In this document: positions 25,821 to 35,355 of the stretch, one piece after another
Layout of the letters: each line of letters opens with the position of its first letter
Position numbering within the stretch: the stretch's first letter is position 1
DNA from: Aquincola tertiaricarbonis
Lineage (GTDB): Bacteria > Pseudomonadota > Gammaproteobacteria > Burkholderiales > Burkholderiaceae_C
DNA length: 64,000 bases
NCBI RefSeq assembly: GCF_000969605.1
Contig: NZ_JZUE01000022.1
Span: 1-64,000 of the forward strand
Direction of reading: 5' to 3'
The notes under the pieces: model-generated
The model's database searches: none
What the model was told of the DNA's origin: nothing
What the model saw: the letters and a program-made list of their open reading frames with translations, nothing else
Program-made: the position numbers and the translations under genes

Positions 25821-26006
25821 CTAACGCGGCGTGGGCGCGGGCATGGCGGAGTTCTGCGTGGCCACCGCCTTGGTGGGCCCGTCCAGCCAGTTGAACTTGT
25901 TGGTGGACAGCAGGATGAAATGGATCAGCAGCGCCAGCACGAACAGGAACACGAACAGTGCTACCAGCGCGCGGCGCGGATCGAACAAGAGCCAGATACG
26001 CCACAT
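25821..26006 (-). CDS. pufA: LH1 alpha polypeptide
   Basis: A 61-residue single-helix antenna protein. The N-terminus [16 protein letters not shown] and the helix segment with [10 protein letters not shown] hold the His that ligates bacteriochlorophyll; FNWLDG follows the membrane exit. The C-terminal tail is Ala/Pro/Thr-rich. It pairs with PufB to form the ring round the reaction center. A strong ribosome site (AAGGAGG) lies 6 nt upstream. Unusually, it does not directly follow pufB: a 75-codon gene lies between them. Confidence 0.97.
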   Translation of the reverse strand: MWRIWLLFDPRRALVALFVFLFVLALLIHFILLSTNKFNWLDGPTKAVATQNSAMPAPTPR

Positions 26007-26018
26007 GGTGGGCCTCCT

Positions 26019-26246
26019 TCAATCGAGATGGGACATGAAGGTGTACACGGCCGCCCTCACCGCACCGAACAGCGATGCCTCGCCCTCGGCCCCCGGCAGC
26101 CAGCCGCGCCAGGGCAGCATGAGCAGCTGCGCCAGCAGGGCGAAGACCAGCAGCACGACGAAGCCCGCGAGGAAGACGCCGGCCGTGGCCAGCGAGTCCC
26201 TGGCCGGCGCCGCCGCGGGCGTGTGGTGGTGGGTGAGATCGGTCAT
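26019..26246 (-). CDS. Unknown small membrane protein between pufB and pufA
   Basis: A 75-residue protein I do not recognise. Residues 1-23 are polar and His-rich (THHHTP). Residues 24-44 form one membrane helix (GVFLAGFVVLLVFALLAQLL), followed by PWRGWLPGAEGEASLFGAVR and an aromatic end (YTFMSHLD). A good ribosome site (GGGAGGG) precedes the ATG. It lies 21 bp after pufB and 12 bp before pufA, so it must be co-expressed with LH1. It does not resemble PufQ or PufX as I know them. A structural or assembly subunit of LH1-RC is the leading guess. Confidence 0.8.
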   Translation of the reverse strand: MTDLTHHHTPAAAPARDSLATAGVFLAGFVVLLVFALLAQLLMLPWRGWLPGAEGEASLFGAVRAAVYTFMSHLD

Positions 26247-26267
26247 GGCAACCCTCCCGTCAAGGCA

Positions 26268-26417
26268 CTAGAGCCAGGGACGCCACATCCACACGAGGAT
26301 GTGGGCCACGATGGCCACGGCCGTGAACCCGACGAAGCTCGTCATGAACACGCCGTGGAATTCCTTCGCTTCCTGTTCGGTCAGGCCGGAAAGCGAGCCG
26401 CTTCTGGGATCAAGCAT
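26268..26417 (-). CDS. pufB: LH1 beta polypeptide
   Basis: A 49-residue antenna protein with the beta signature [20 protein letters not shown] and the helix [15 protein letters not shown], where the His of AHILVW ligates bacteriochlorophyll. I chose the ATG with AAGGAA upstream (MLDPRSG); the longer frame adds an uncharacteristic basic stretch. It opens the puf part of the superoperon, 117 bp after bchZ. Confidence 0.97.
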   Translation of the reverse strand: MLDPRSGSLSGLTEQEAKEFHGVFMTSFVGFTAVAIVAHILVWMWRPWL

Positions 26418-26430
26418 AGGGATGGTTCCT

Positions 26431-26538
26431 TCAGGTGCAGTGGCCTTGCGGCCGATGGTCTTGCGACCGGCACCGCGCGAAAGCCCGCGCGGCAAGGGCT
26501 GCCCGGGCCGGACGGTCCGATGCAGGTTTGCTGTTCAT
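26431..26538 (-). CDS. Possible 35-codon leader ORF between bchZ and pufB
   Basis: An ATG overlapping the bchZ stop (ATGA) opens a 35-codon Arg/Ala-rich frame ([20 protein letters not shown]) ending 13 bp before pufB. pufQ often occupies this place in alphaproteobacteria, but this peptide has no membrane helix and does not look like PufQ. It may be a translated leader or chance. Confidence 0.25.
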   Translation of the reverse strand: MNSKPASDRPARAALAARAFARCRSQDHRPQGHCT

Positions 26539-28013
26539 GGCGACACCGCCTCGCTGGGCTCTGCGCGCGCCGGCTCGGCCGGCAGGTCGGCCAGGCCGAC
26601 GCTGGCGCGGCCGGCGGCGCGGGCGGCACGCTCGGCCGCATCGCGCCAGGCCTTGGCGGCCGAGATGCGCACCAGCACCGGCAGCGCTTCCACCAGCGCT
26701 TCCAGGCGCTGGCGGGCAGCTTCGTCCCAGGCCAGCTCGGCGCTGCCGCGCGCGGGCGTGGGTGCCACCGCATCCATGTCGACGGCCAGCGGCAGCACGT
26801 GGAACAGCGCGTCGAACAGCGCGTTGCAGTACTCCTGCAGCAGCCAGGTGGCACCGGCATAACCCATGAACGGCGTGCCGGTGGCGCGGCGAATCGCGGC
26901 ACCGGGGAAGGATGCGGCGATGTACGCGGGCTTGGGCCCGGGCCGGCCGCCTGCACCGCCGGCCTCGGCCAGGTACATGCGTTCGTTGTAGGAGCCGAAC
27001 ATCACCAGCGGCGGCTTCTCGTGCACCAGCCGGCGCACCTCGGCGTTGTCGGTCTTGCTGCCCGGCTTGCGCGACACGGCGAACTGGCAGGGCAGGCCCA
27101 GCTCGTCTTCCAGGTAGTGGCGGATGCCGCGGGCATAGGTCTCGCCGGCCACCACCGCGAAGCTGGCGGTGGCGAAGAAGTCCTGCGTGACGGAGCGCCA
27201 CAGGTCCCAGATCGGCTTGAGCGTGGTGTGCTTCTCGCGCTCGATGAAGGGCTCGGGGTCGAGGCCCGTCAGCCGGCCCAGCTCGCGCAGGAAGGCGGTG
27301 GTGGAGTGCAGGCCGATGGGCGCCTGCAGGTAGGGCCGCTCCAGGTTCTCGCACAGCAGGCGGCCGAACTCGCGGTACAGGCAGATGTTGACGTCGGCCT
27401 CCACCAGCCGCGACACCTCCGCCAGATGGCTGCCCAGCGGGAACACCAGGTTCACCTCGCAGCCGATGCCCTGCACCAGCCGGCGGATCTCGGCCAGGTC
27501 GCTGGGGCCGTTGAACATGCCGTAGCTGGGGCCGATGATGTTCACGCGCGGCTTGTCGCCGGGCTGGCGCACCCGCTCGGGCACCTTGCGCAGGCCGTAT
27601 TGCTGCCACAGCCAGTAGATGGCGCGGTTGGCGCACTGCCACTGGTCTTCGTCGATGGTGCGCGGCAGGAAGCGCTGGATGGTGGTGCCCTCGGGCGTCA
27701 CGCCGCCGCCGATCATCTCGGCGATGCTGCCGGTGACCACCACACTGGGCAGGTCGGGGTCCAGCGTGGCATGGGCGCGCTTCATCGCGCCTTCGGTGCC
27801 TTCGCGGCCCAGCTGTTCCTCGGCCAGGCCGGTGACCACGATGGGCAGCTCATGCGGCGGCAGCGCATCGGTGTAGTGCAGCACGCTGGTCACCGGCAGG
27901 TTCTCGCAGCCCACCGGGCCGTCGATCACCACCTGCAGGCCCTTGATGGCGGTGAACACATACACGGCGCCCCAGTAGCCGCCGGCACGGTCATGGTCAA
28001 TCGTGAAGCTCAT
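26535..28013 (-). CDS. bchZ: Chlorophyllide a reductase subunit BchZ
   Basis: A 492-residue nitrogenase-like subunit. With BchX and BchY it reduces the C7=C8 bond of the chlorin to bacteriochlorin. The start [20 protein letters not shown] is typical, and Cys35 lies in [10 protein letters not shown], a likely cluster or substrate-channel residue. [13 protein letters not shown] and [17 protein letters not shown] follow the nitrogenase-like fold. It overlaps bchY by 4 bp. Confidence 0.97.
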   Translation of the reverse strand: MSFTIDHDRAGGYWGAVYVFTAIKGLQVVIDGPVGCENLPVTSVLHYTDALPPHELPIVVTGLAEEQLGREGTEGAMKRAHATLDPDLPSVVVTGSIAEMIGGGVTPEGTTIQRFLPRTIDEDQWQCANRAIYWLWQQYGLRKVPERVRQPGDKPRVNIIGPSYGMFNGPSDLAEIRRLVQGIGCEVNLVFPLGSHLAEVSRLVEADVNICLYREFGRLLCENLERPYLQAPIGLHSTTAFLRELGRLTGLDPEPFIEREKHTTLKPIWDLWRSVTQDFFATASFAVVAGETYARGIRHYLEDELGLPCQFAVSRKPGSKTDNAEVRRLVHEKPPLVMFGSYNERMYLAEAGGAGGRPGPKPAYIAASFPGAAIRRATGTPFMGYAGATWLLQEYCNALFDALFHVLPLAVDMDAVAPTPARGSAELAWDEAARQRLEALVEALPVLVRISAAKAWRDAAERAARAAGRASVGLADLPAEPARAEPSEAVSP

Positions 28014-29488
28014 GCCATGTGCTCCTGCGCCGCCTTCTGCAGCTTGATCACGCGGCGGCGGGTGTCGGCGCGGAAGGCGGGGTGCGCTGGAGGCACGCCC
28101 TCCCACACGCCGGCGTTGTCGCCCTGGCCGGTGGCGCCGAAGAAGTCCTTCATCGCGCTGAAGCGGTGCTTGTTGGCGATGGCCGCGTTGACCACCTGCG
28201 CCAGCGAGCCGGCGCCGGCCGGGCCCATCAGCGGCCGGGCGGAGATGAGGTTGGTGAAGTACAGCGCCGGCGTGCACAGCTCCTTGGCGGCCTGCACCAC
28301 CGGCGTGGTGCCAATGGCCAAGTCGGGCTTGGCATGCTGCATCGCATACAGGTCCTGCTCCAGGCTGGCGCGGTACTGCACGTACACGCCGCGGGCCTCC
28401 AGCCACTGGCGGTCGGGCTCGCTCCAGGGCGTGCGCGGGCAGGCGGTGCCGACGTAGGGCACCTCGGCGCCGCTTTCGATCAGCAGCCGCGCCACCAGCA
28501 GCTCGCTGCCTTCGTAGCCGCTGACGGTGATGCGGCCTTGTATAGGCAACTTCGACAAGGCGCCGCGGATGGCCGGCAGCACCCGCTGCCGGGCCTCGTC
28601 GATCAGCGCTTGCGCGACGTTGGCCGCGCTGCCGATGGCCTGCAGCCAGGCGTCGGTGCCCTCCACGCCCACCGGCGCCGAGCCCACGATGGGCCGACCC
28701 GCCGCACTGAACTCGCGCAGGCTGGCGGTGTAGAACGGATGGATCGCGGCCGCCACGCTGCAATCCAGCGCGGCATACAGCTCGCGCCATTCGCGGGTGG
28801 GCACCACCGGGCCGGCGGCCAGGCCCATCGGCGCCAGCATCATGCCGATGCCCACCGGGTCGGCCGGGAACATCTCGCCCACCAGGCTGACGGTGGGCCG
28901 CTGCTCCACGCCGCCGCGCAGCGCGGCCACCGGGCCGGCCTCGGCCTCGGTGCGGGCGAACCTGAGCATCGCGCCGGCCAGCACGTCCTTGGCCTCGGCA
29001 TGCGTGGGCACGCCGAAGCCGGGCACGTCGATGCCGATGATGCGCACGCCGTTGATCTGCCTGGGCAGCAGCTGCAGCGGTACGCCGCTGGCGGTGGGCA
29101 CGCACAGGTTGATGACGACGATGGCGTCCAGCTTGGCCGGGTCGGCCTGCTGGTGCACCGCCTCGCGGATGTCCTCGAACAGCTTGCCGGTGACCAGGCT
29201 CTCGCTGTTGAAGGGCACGTAGCCCACGCTGCGGCGCGCGCCGTAGAAGTGCGAGGTGAAGGTCAGGCCGTAGACGCAGCAGGCCGAGCCGCTGAGGATG
29301 GTGGCGGTGCGCCGCATGCGCAAGCCCACGCGCAGCGAGCCGAAGGCCGGGCACATGCTCTGCGGCTGCTCGTGCGGGCCGGTGCCTCGGTCCACCGGAT
29401 AGTCGGCGGCATAACGCTGCAGCGTCTCGCCCTTGCCGGCGGCTTCGGCTGCCGAGCGCATCAGGTCCGCGGTGGAATGGCAGGCCAT
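28010..29488 (-). CDS. bchY: Chlorophyllide a reductase subunit BchY
   Basis: A 492-residue partner of BchZ in the catalytic component of chlorophyllide a oxidoreductase. Conserved Cys occur in [19 protein letters not shown] and INLCVPTA and would bind the iron-sulfur cluster. [20 protein letters not shown] lies in the nitrogenase-like Rossmann region. It starts 4 bp after bchX and ends in an ATGA overlap with bchZ. Confidence 0.97.
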   Translation of the reverse strand: MACHSTADLMRSAAEAAGKGETLQRYAADYPVDRGTGPHEQPQSMCPAFGSLRVGLRMRRTATILSGSACCVYGLTFTSHFYGARRSVGYVPFNSESLVTGKLFEDIREAVHQQADPAKLDAIVVINLCVPTASGVPLQLLPRQINGVRIIGIDVPGFGVPTHAEAKDVLAGAMLRFARTEAEAGPVAALRGGVEQRPTVSLVGEMFPADPVGIGMMLAPMGLAAGPVVPTREWRELYAALDCSVAAAIHPFYTASLREFSAAGRPIVGSAPVGVEGTDAWLQAIGSAANVAQALIDEARQRVLPAIRGALSKLPIQGRITVSGYEGSELLVARLLIESGAEVPYVGTACPRTPWSEPDRQWLEARGVYVQYRASLEQDLYAMQHAKPDLAIGTTPVVQAAKELCTPALYFTNLISARPLMGPAGAGSLAQVVNAAIANKHRFSAMKDFFGATGQGDNAGVWEGVPPAHPAFRADTRRRVIKLQKAAQEHMA

Positions 29489-29492
29489 GGCA

Positions 29493-30488
29493 TCAGGCCG
29501 CGTCGTAGATCACTTCGAGCGAGGGGCGTGCCACCAGCGCCTGGCCGGTCATGTCGGCATCGGTGGCCGGCTGCAGCACCACGTCGCGGCCCACGCTGTC
29601 GGCCGAGAACAGCGACAGCAGCTCGTCCTGCGTCTGCGGCTTGGGTCGCATCGGCGGCGCTTCGGCCACGTTCTGCGCCAGCGTCTCGAACAGCGGCGCC
29701 CAGACCGTGCCGGGCCGGCCGATGATCTCGTAGCTGGCACTCTTGCGGCGGATGTCGTCATGCGCCGGGATGGCCGCCAGCACCGGGATGCCCGCCCGCT
29801 CGGCAAAGGCACTGGCCTCGCCGGTGCCGTCGTCCTTGTTGATCACCATGCCGGCCACGCCCACGTTGCCGCCCAGCTTGCGGAAGTACTCCACCGCCGA
29901 GCACACGTTGTTGGCCACGTACAGGCTCTGCAGGTCGTTGCTGGCCACCACGATGACCTTCTGGCACATGTCGCGGGCGATGGGCAGGCCGAAGCCGCCG
30001 CACACCACGTCGCCCAGGAAGTCCAGCAGCACGTAGTCGAAGCCCCAGTCGTGGAAGCCGAGCTTCTCCAGCGTCTCGAAGCCGTGGATGATCCCGCGGC
30101 CGCCGCAGCCGCGGCCCACCTCGGGCCCGCCGAGTTCCATGGCAAACACGCCGTCGCGCTTGAAGCACACGTCGCCGATGGACACCGCCTCGCCGGCCAG
30201 CTTCTTCTTGCTGCTGGTCTCGATGATGGTGGGGCAGGCCTTGCCGCCGAACAGCAGGCTGGTGGTGTCGCTCTTGGGGTCGCAGCCGATCAGCAGCACC
30301 TTCTTGCCCTGCTGGGCCATCATGTAGCTGAGGTTGGCCAGCGTGAAGCTCTTGCCGATGCCGCCCTTGCCGTAGATGGCGATGATCTGCGTGGTCTTGG
30401 TGGCCGGCGAGGTGCTCGGCGCATCGGGCTCGATGGCAGCCTCCGCGCGAAGCTGCTCCTTCATGAAGATGACGGGGGCGGCGTTCAT
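29493..30488 (-). CDS. bchX: Chlorophyllide a reductase iron protein BchX
   Basis: A 331-residue NifH-like ATPase that delivers electrons to BchYZ. The P-loop GKGGIGKS lies at residues 40-47. Cluster Cys are seen in GRGCGGRG and DVVCGGFG, and switch motifs in GCDPKSDTT and LLDFLGD. Its start overlaps the bchC stop (ATGA). Confidence 0.97.
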   Translation of the reverse strand: MNAAPVIFMKEQLRAEAAIEPDAPSTSPATKTTQIIAIYGKGGIGKSFTLANLSYMMAQQGKKVLLIGCDPKSDTTSLLFGGKACPTIIETSSKKKLAGEAVSIGDVCFKRDGVFAMELGGPEVGRGCGGRGIIHGFETLEKLGFHDWGFDYVLLDFLGDVVCGGFGLPIARDMCQKVIVVASNDLQSLYVANNVCSAVEYFRKLGGNVGVAGMVINKDDGTGEASAFAERAGIPVLAAIPAHDDIRRKSASYEIIGRPGTVWAPLFETLAQNVAEAPPMRPKPQTQDELLSLFSADSVGRDVVLQPATDADMTGQALVARPSLEVIYDAA

Positions 30489-31474
30489 GCGTGGTGTCTC
30501 CAGTCCAAAACCATCTTCAGGCAGGCGCTGTCGCCAAAGGCCGTGGCGTAGGCGCCCGCGGCATGAACGGCAGCCTCGTGGTGGGTGATGAGGCCGGCCA
30601 GCGAGACGCGGCCGGTCTCCACCAGTTCCTTCACCGCCAGCAGGTCGGGGCGCTGCCATTCGGCGGCGCAGCGGATCTGCACCTCGCGCATGAAGGCGGG
30701 TGCGAAGGCGAACTGCAGCGGCTGGCTGTAGAAGCCGGCCAGCACGATCTCGCCGCCGGGCGCCAGGCGCATCACCAGCGTGTCGATGATCCCGGCGTCG
30801 CCGCTGACGTCGTAGATGGCGCGGTAGTCGCGGCGGGTGTCGTCGTCGGGGTGCATCACCGGGTAGCCCTCGGCGCCGCCGCAGCGGCCGAGTTCGCGCT
30901 CCCACACGGTGGGCGGCGGCAGGCCGGCGGCCACCGTCATGCGGGCCAGCAGCCGGCCGAGCACGCCGTGGCCGACGATCAGGTCGGGCGCCACGATGGG
31001 GTCGCGCTTGCCGCCGCCGGCCACCGAGTGGTAGGCGGTGGCAGCCAGCGCCATCAGCACCGCTTCCTCGCCCAGGTGCTCGGCCACTGGCAGCGCACGC
31101 GCGCCCGGCACCACCAGGCAGGCGGCGGCACCGCCGAACAGGCCGCGCACGTCGCCGAAGCAGCGCGCGCCGGGCACGAACACCCGCTCGCCCACCGCAT
31201 GGCCGGCCGCCGGACCGGCCCGCACCACGCGGCCCACCGATTCGTACCCAGGCACCAGCGGATAACCCATGCCGGGGAAGGCCGGCATGCGGCCGGTCCA
31301 CAGCAGGCGCTCGGTGCCGGTGCTGATGCCGCTCCATTCCACGTCCACCACCACGTCGGATTCGGTGGGATCCACCAGCGGCAGGTCGCTCAGGCGAAGC
31401 TGGCCAGGCTCTTCCAGCACGACGGCCAGGCTGTGCAGCGGGCCGGTGGCGGTGCGGATCGAGGTGGAGTCCAT
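30485..31474 (-). CDS. bchC: 3-hydroxyethyl bacteriochlorophyllide a dehydrogenase
   Basis: A 329-residue MDR-type dehydrogenase that oxidises the C3 hydroxyethyl group to acetyl late in bacteriochlorophyll a synthesis. Features are EWSGISTGTERLLWTGRMP, YPLVPGYESVGRV and DLIVGHGVLGRLLA (nucleotide fold). It lacks the structural zinc Cys cluster of classical ADHs. It follows crtF after 35 bp and has its own TTGACA/TATTCT promoter with a PpsR box. Confidence 0.95.
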   Translation of the reverse strand: MDSTSIRTATGPLHSLAVVLEEPGQLRLSDLPLVDPTESDVVVDVEWSGISTGTERLLWTGRMPAFPGMGYPLVPGYESVGRVVRAGPAAGHAVGERVFVPGARCFGDVRGLFGGAAACLVVPGARALPVAEHLGEEAVLMALAATAYHSVAGGGKRDPIVAPDLIVGHGVLGRLLARMTVAAGLPPPTVWERELGRCGGAEGYPVMHPDDDTRRDYRAIYDVSGDAGIIDTLVMRLAPGGEIVLAGFYSQPLQFAFAPAFMREVQIRCAAEWQRPDLLAVKELVETGRVSLAGLITHHEAAVHAAGAYATAFGDSACLKMVLDWRHHA

Positions 31475-31481
31475 GAGTGTC

Positions 31482-31521
31482 AGAATACGCTTAGCGTACT
31501 GAGTGTCAACTACGATTTACA
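31482..31521 (-). promoter_or_regulatory. bchC promoter with PpsR box overlapping crtF 3' end
   Basis: On the minus strand a perfect -35 TTGACA (31509-31504) and -10 TATTCT (31487-31482) are 16 bp apart. TGTCAACTACGATTTACA on the plus strand (31504-31521) is a TGTN12ACA PpsR/CrtJ site that covers the -35 and the crtF stop. The spacer holds a palindrome, TACGCTTAGCGTA. The -10 ends 7 bp before the bchC ATG, so the message would be nearly leaderless. Repression by PpsR under oxygen is inferred from the known system. Confidence 0.8.
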
Positions 31522-32670
31522 CCCACGCAGGATGCTGCACTGCAGCGGGATGCCGGTGCGCAGCTGACGGATGCGTTCGAAGCCGGCCTCGGCCAGCATG
31601 GCCGTCAGCGCTGCAGCCGTGCGCGGCCGCCCGCGGCCCATGGCCAGCAGGTAGAAGCCGAAATACGCATCGCCCATGGCTTGCGCGCCCGGCGTGCCGG
31701 CCATCGGCTCGGCCAACAGCAGCACGCCGCCTGGCGGCAGCGCCTGCCAGGCCGCGCGCAGCAGGCGGCGCACGGTGTCGTCGTCGTGGTCGTGCACCAC
31801 GCGCACCAGGGTGAGCAGGTCGGCGCCGGTGGGCAGCGGGTCGAGCCGGAAGTCGCCGCCGAAGCGCGCGGCCCGCTGCGGCAGGCCGGACGCTGGCCGC
31901 GCCACCACCGCGGGCAGGTCGAACAGCTGCAGTTGCAGCGCCGGATGGCGCTCGGCCACGGCGGCGAGGAAGCTGCCGTCGCCGCCGGCCACGTCCAGCA
32001 CGCAACGGTGGCGGCGGAAGTCGTAGGCGTCCAGGATCTCGCCGGCCACCAGGGGCTGGGAGGCGGCCATCAGCGCCGTGTAGTCCGCCACCTGCTCGCT
32101 GGCCAAGCCACGTGCGTCGCCGTCGCCGGCATAGGGCCAGTAGCCCGCCAACGCGCCGCCGCCGTCGCGGCGCAGCAGCGCCACCGGGTCCTGCAGGTCC
32201 TCATACAGCGCCCCGTGGTGCAGCACCATGGCCGCCAGGCCGGCATTGCCCACCAGGGGCGCGCCCAGCGGCCCCAGGCCGACGCATCCCGCGCCGCGCC
32301 AGGCCAGCAGGCGCAGGGCCACCGCAGCATCCACCAGCCGGCGCGCGGCGGGCTCGGGCAGGCGCCACACGGCGGCCAGCACCGGCAAGGGCTGGGGGCC
32401 GTCGGCCAGCAGGTCGAACACCTCCAGCCGCACGCAGGCCAGCAGCACCTGCGAATAGACGAAGCCGGCCATCAGGTCGAACAGCGCGCCGGCGCGGCGG
32501 CGGGCGATGGGCCGGGTGGGCGCGAAGCGGCGCGCCCAGCGCTGGAAGCCCGGGCGGGCGATCAGCCGATCGCGCCACACCGCGGCCTGCGCCAGCCAGC
32601 GGGCGGGGCCCTTCAGGTGGCCGGCCACGGCGGCGGTCGGCGGCCAGGCCAGGTGGGGGGAGCGTGGCAT
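31510..32670 (-). CDS. crtF: Demethylspheroidene (hydroxyneurosporene) O-methyltransferase
   Basis: A 386-residue SAM-dependent methyltransferase that methylates the tertiary hydroxyl of carotenoids after CrtC. SAM motif I is VLDVAGGDGSFLAAVAERHP, followed by VRVVHDHDDDTVRRLL and GGVLLLAEPMAGTPGA. The ATG giving MPRSPHLAWPP was chosen; upstream codons would read into the palindromic repeat. The last codons contain a PpsR box of the bchC promoter. Confidence 0.93.
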   Translation of the reverse strand: MPRSPHLAWPPTAAVAGHLKGPARWLAQAAVWRDRLIARPGFQRWARRFAPTRPIARRRAGALFDLMAGFVYSQVLLACVRLEVFDLLADGPQPLPVLAAVWRLPEPAARRLVDAAVALRLLAWRGAGCVGLGPLGAPLVGNAGLAAMVLHHGALYEDLQDPVALLRRDGGGALAGYWPYAGDGDARGLASEQVADYTALMAASQPLVAGEILDAYDFRRHRCVLDVAGGDGSFLAAVAERHPALQLQLFDLPAVVARPASGLPQRAARFGGDFRLDPLPTGADLLTLVRVVHDHDDDTVRRLLRAAWQALPPGGVLLLAEPMAGTPGAQAMGDAYFGFYLLAMGRGRPRTAAALTAMLAEAGFERIRQLRTGIPLQCSILRGCKS

Positions 32671-32688
32671 GGCGGGGGCAGCCGGCTC

Positions 32689-32848
32689 AGAACCTGTGAA
32701 TGAACCGGTCGCGACCGAGCGGCGCGATAGGGCGGCCTGGATCCAGGCGCAAAGCGCAGCGATAGCTCGAGCTATGGCGAGCATTTGCAACGACGAGCCG
32801 GGTCGTCAGGGCGCGTCGAGCGGGCATGAGTGGTTCGTCCACAGGTTC

Positions 32849-32849
<1 letters not shown>
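32689..32849. repeat. 161-bp palindromic MITE-like repeat between crtE and crtF
   Basis: The outer 18 bp (AGAACCTGTGAATGAACC) are matched at the other end in inverted form with 2 mismatches. The perfect palindrome ATAGCTCGAGCTAT (32762-32775) lies at the exact centre, so the whole element could fold into one long hairpin; CCTGGATCCAGG is a further palindrome inside. It fills almost the whole gap between crtE and crtF, its last base falling in the crtE stop codon. It has no coding capacity and may be a non-autonomous transposable element. Confidence 0.7.
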
Positions 32850-33730
<881 letters not shown>

Positions 33731-33754
33731 GCAGGCCTCCTGCCTTGCGGCGTG

Positions 33755-33797
33755 TGTAATGTTTGCATGACACATTGATTGTCATTCAGAATAGACA
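33755..33797. promoter_or_regulatory. Tandem PpsR boxes between crtE and crtD
   Basis: TGTAATGTTTGCATGACA (33755-33772) and TGTCATTCAGAATAGACA (33780-33797) both fit TGTN12ACA and are 7 bp apart. Paired PpsR/CrtJ boxes with a short gap bind tetramers cooperatively in known purple bacteria. They lie between two divergent carotenoid genes and probably repress both. Confidence 0.8.
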
Positions 33798-33816
33798 CCG
33801 ACAGCAGGAGCGTCAA

Positions 33817-35355
33817 TTGGCAATCTCCGTGGTGGTGATCGGTGCTGGCGTCGGCGGGCTGGTGGCAGCGGCCTGCCTGGCCGCGCAGGGCGTGCGCGTG
33901 ACGCTGCTCGAAGCCGCCGACCAGCCCGGCGGCAAGCTGCGCGAAGTGCTGGCCGGCGGCCAGCCGATGGATGCCGGCCCCACCGTCTTCACCATGCGCT
34001 GGGTGTTCGACGAGCTGTTCAGCCTGCTGGGCCAGCGGCTGGACGACCATCTGCACCTGAAGCCGGCCGCGGTGCTGGCGCGCCATGCCTGGTCGGGCGA
34101 TGCGCACCTGGACCTGCATGCCGACCTCGAAGCCAGCGTGGATGCCATCGGCCGCTTCGCCGGCGCGGCCGATGCACGCGGCTACCGCCAGTTCTGCCAG
34201 CGGGCGCGGCGCATCTACCGCACGCTGGAGCAGCCCTTCATCCGCAGCCAGCGGCCCGGCCTGCTGCAGCTGGTGGGCCGGGTGGCCTGGCAGGGCCTGC
34301 CCGGCCTGGCGCGCATCTCGCCCTTCGGCACGCTGGCCGCGGCCCTGGCCGGCCACTTCCGCGATGCGCGGCTGCGGCAGCTGTTCGGCCGCTATGCCAC
34401 CTACTGCGGCTCGTCGCCCTACCAGGCGCCGGCCACGCTGATGCTGGTGGCCCATGTGGAGCACAGCGGCGTGTGGTACGTGGACGGCGGCATGCACCGG
34501 CTGGCGCAGGTGCTGGCGGCGCAGGCCGCGCGGTGCGGCGCCCGGCTGCGCCATGGCGCGCGGGTGGCGGAGATCCTGCTGGCCGACGGCCACGCCGCCG
34601 GCGTGCGGCTGGCCGGCGGCGAGGTGCTGCATGCCGATGCCGTGGTGTTCAACGGCGACGTGGGCGCGCTGGCGGCCGGCCACCTGGGCGACGCGGTGCG
34701 GGCCGCGGCCGGGCCCGGGGCGCCCCTGCCGGCGCAGCGCTCGCTGTCTGCCGTCACCTGGAACCTGCTGGCCCACTGCCGCGGGCAGCCGCTGCTGCGC
34801 CACAACGTGTGCTTCAGCGACGACTACCGCGCCGAATTCGACGACCTGCGCGCCGGGCGGCTGCCGCGCGCGCCCACGGTGTACCTGTGCGCGCAGGACC
34901 GGCGCGACCAGCCCCGCACGGTGCACGGCGGCCCCGAGCGGCTGCTGATGCTGGTCAATGCCCCACCCACCGGCGACAGCCGCCCGCCCACCCCCGAGGA
35001 GATGGCCGCATGCCAGCACAGCACCTTCGACCGGCTGGCCCGCTGCGGGCTGCTGATCCGGCCCGAATCGGCGATGGTGACCACCACGCCGGCACACTTC
35101 GAGCGGATGTTTCCGGGCACGGGCGGGGCGCTGTATGGCCCGGCCAGCCACGGGTGGCAGGCGTCGTTCCGGCGGGCGGGCTCCCGCAGCCGGCTGCCGG
35201 GGCTGTACCTGGCCGGTGGCAGCACCCATCCGGGCCCGGGCGTGCCGATGGCGGCGCTGTCGGGCCGGCTGGCGGCGCAGCGGCTGCTGGCCGACCTGGC
35301 TTCGATGCGGCGCCACCATCCGGTGGTTATGCCTGGTGGTACCTCGATGCCCTGA
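33817..35355 (+). CDS. crtD: Hydroxyneurosporene/methoxyneurosporene desaturase
   Basis: A 512-residue CrtI-type FAD-dependent desaturase introducing the 3,4 double bond of spheroidene-type carotenoids. The FAD motif is VVVIGAGVGGLVAAACLAA, and the C-terminal signature is [24 protein letters not shown] start is used, with AGGAG 7 nt upstream; an ATG 18 codons earlier would include the PpsR boxes. The last 16 residues (from MRRHHP) extend past the usual end of the family, into the expected start of crtC. Confidence 0.92.
   Translation: MAISVVVIGAGVGGLVAAACLAAQGVRVTLLEAADQPGGKLREVLAGGQPMDAGPTVFTMRWVFDELFSLLGQRLDDHLHLKPAAVLARHAWSGDAHLDLHADLEASVDAIGRFAGAADARGYRQFCQRARRIYRTLEQPFIRSQRPGLLQLVGRVAWQGLPGLARISPFGTLAAALAGHFRDARLRQLFGRYATYCGSSPYQAPATLMLVAHVEHSGVWYVDGGMHRLAQVLAAQAARCGARLRHGARVAEILLADGHAAGVRLAGGEVLHADAVVFNGDVGALAAGHLGDAVRAAAGPGAPLPAQRSLSAVTWNLLAHCRGQPLLRHNVCFSDDYRAEFDDLRAGRLPRAPTVYLCAQDRRDQPRTVHGGPERLLMLVNAPPTGDSRPPTPEEMAACQHSTFDRLARCGLLIRPESAMVTTTPAHFERMFPGTGGALYGPASHGWQASFRRAGSRSRLPGLYLAGGSTHPGPGVPMAALSGRLAAQRLLADLASMRRHHPVVMPGGTSMP

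Noticed and set aside
26431-26538. pufQ at the bchZ-pufB junction
   Set aside because: The 35-codon frame has no membrane helix and no PufQ-like sequence. I keep it only as a low-confidence leader ORF.
23904-28457. Very long plus-strand open frame (over 1500 codons) opposite the puf and bchYZ genes
   Set aside because: It is antisense to clear pufC, pufM, pufL, pufBA and bchYZ genes. The His/Gln/Arg/Gly-rich translation is typical of antisense frames in high-GC DNA.
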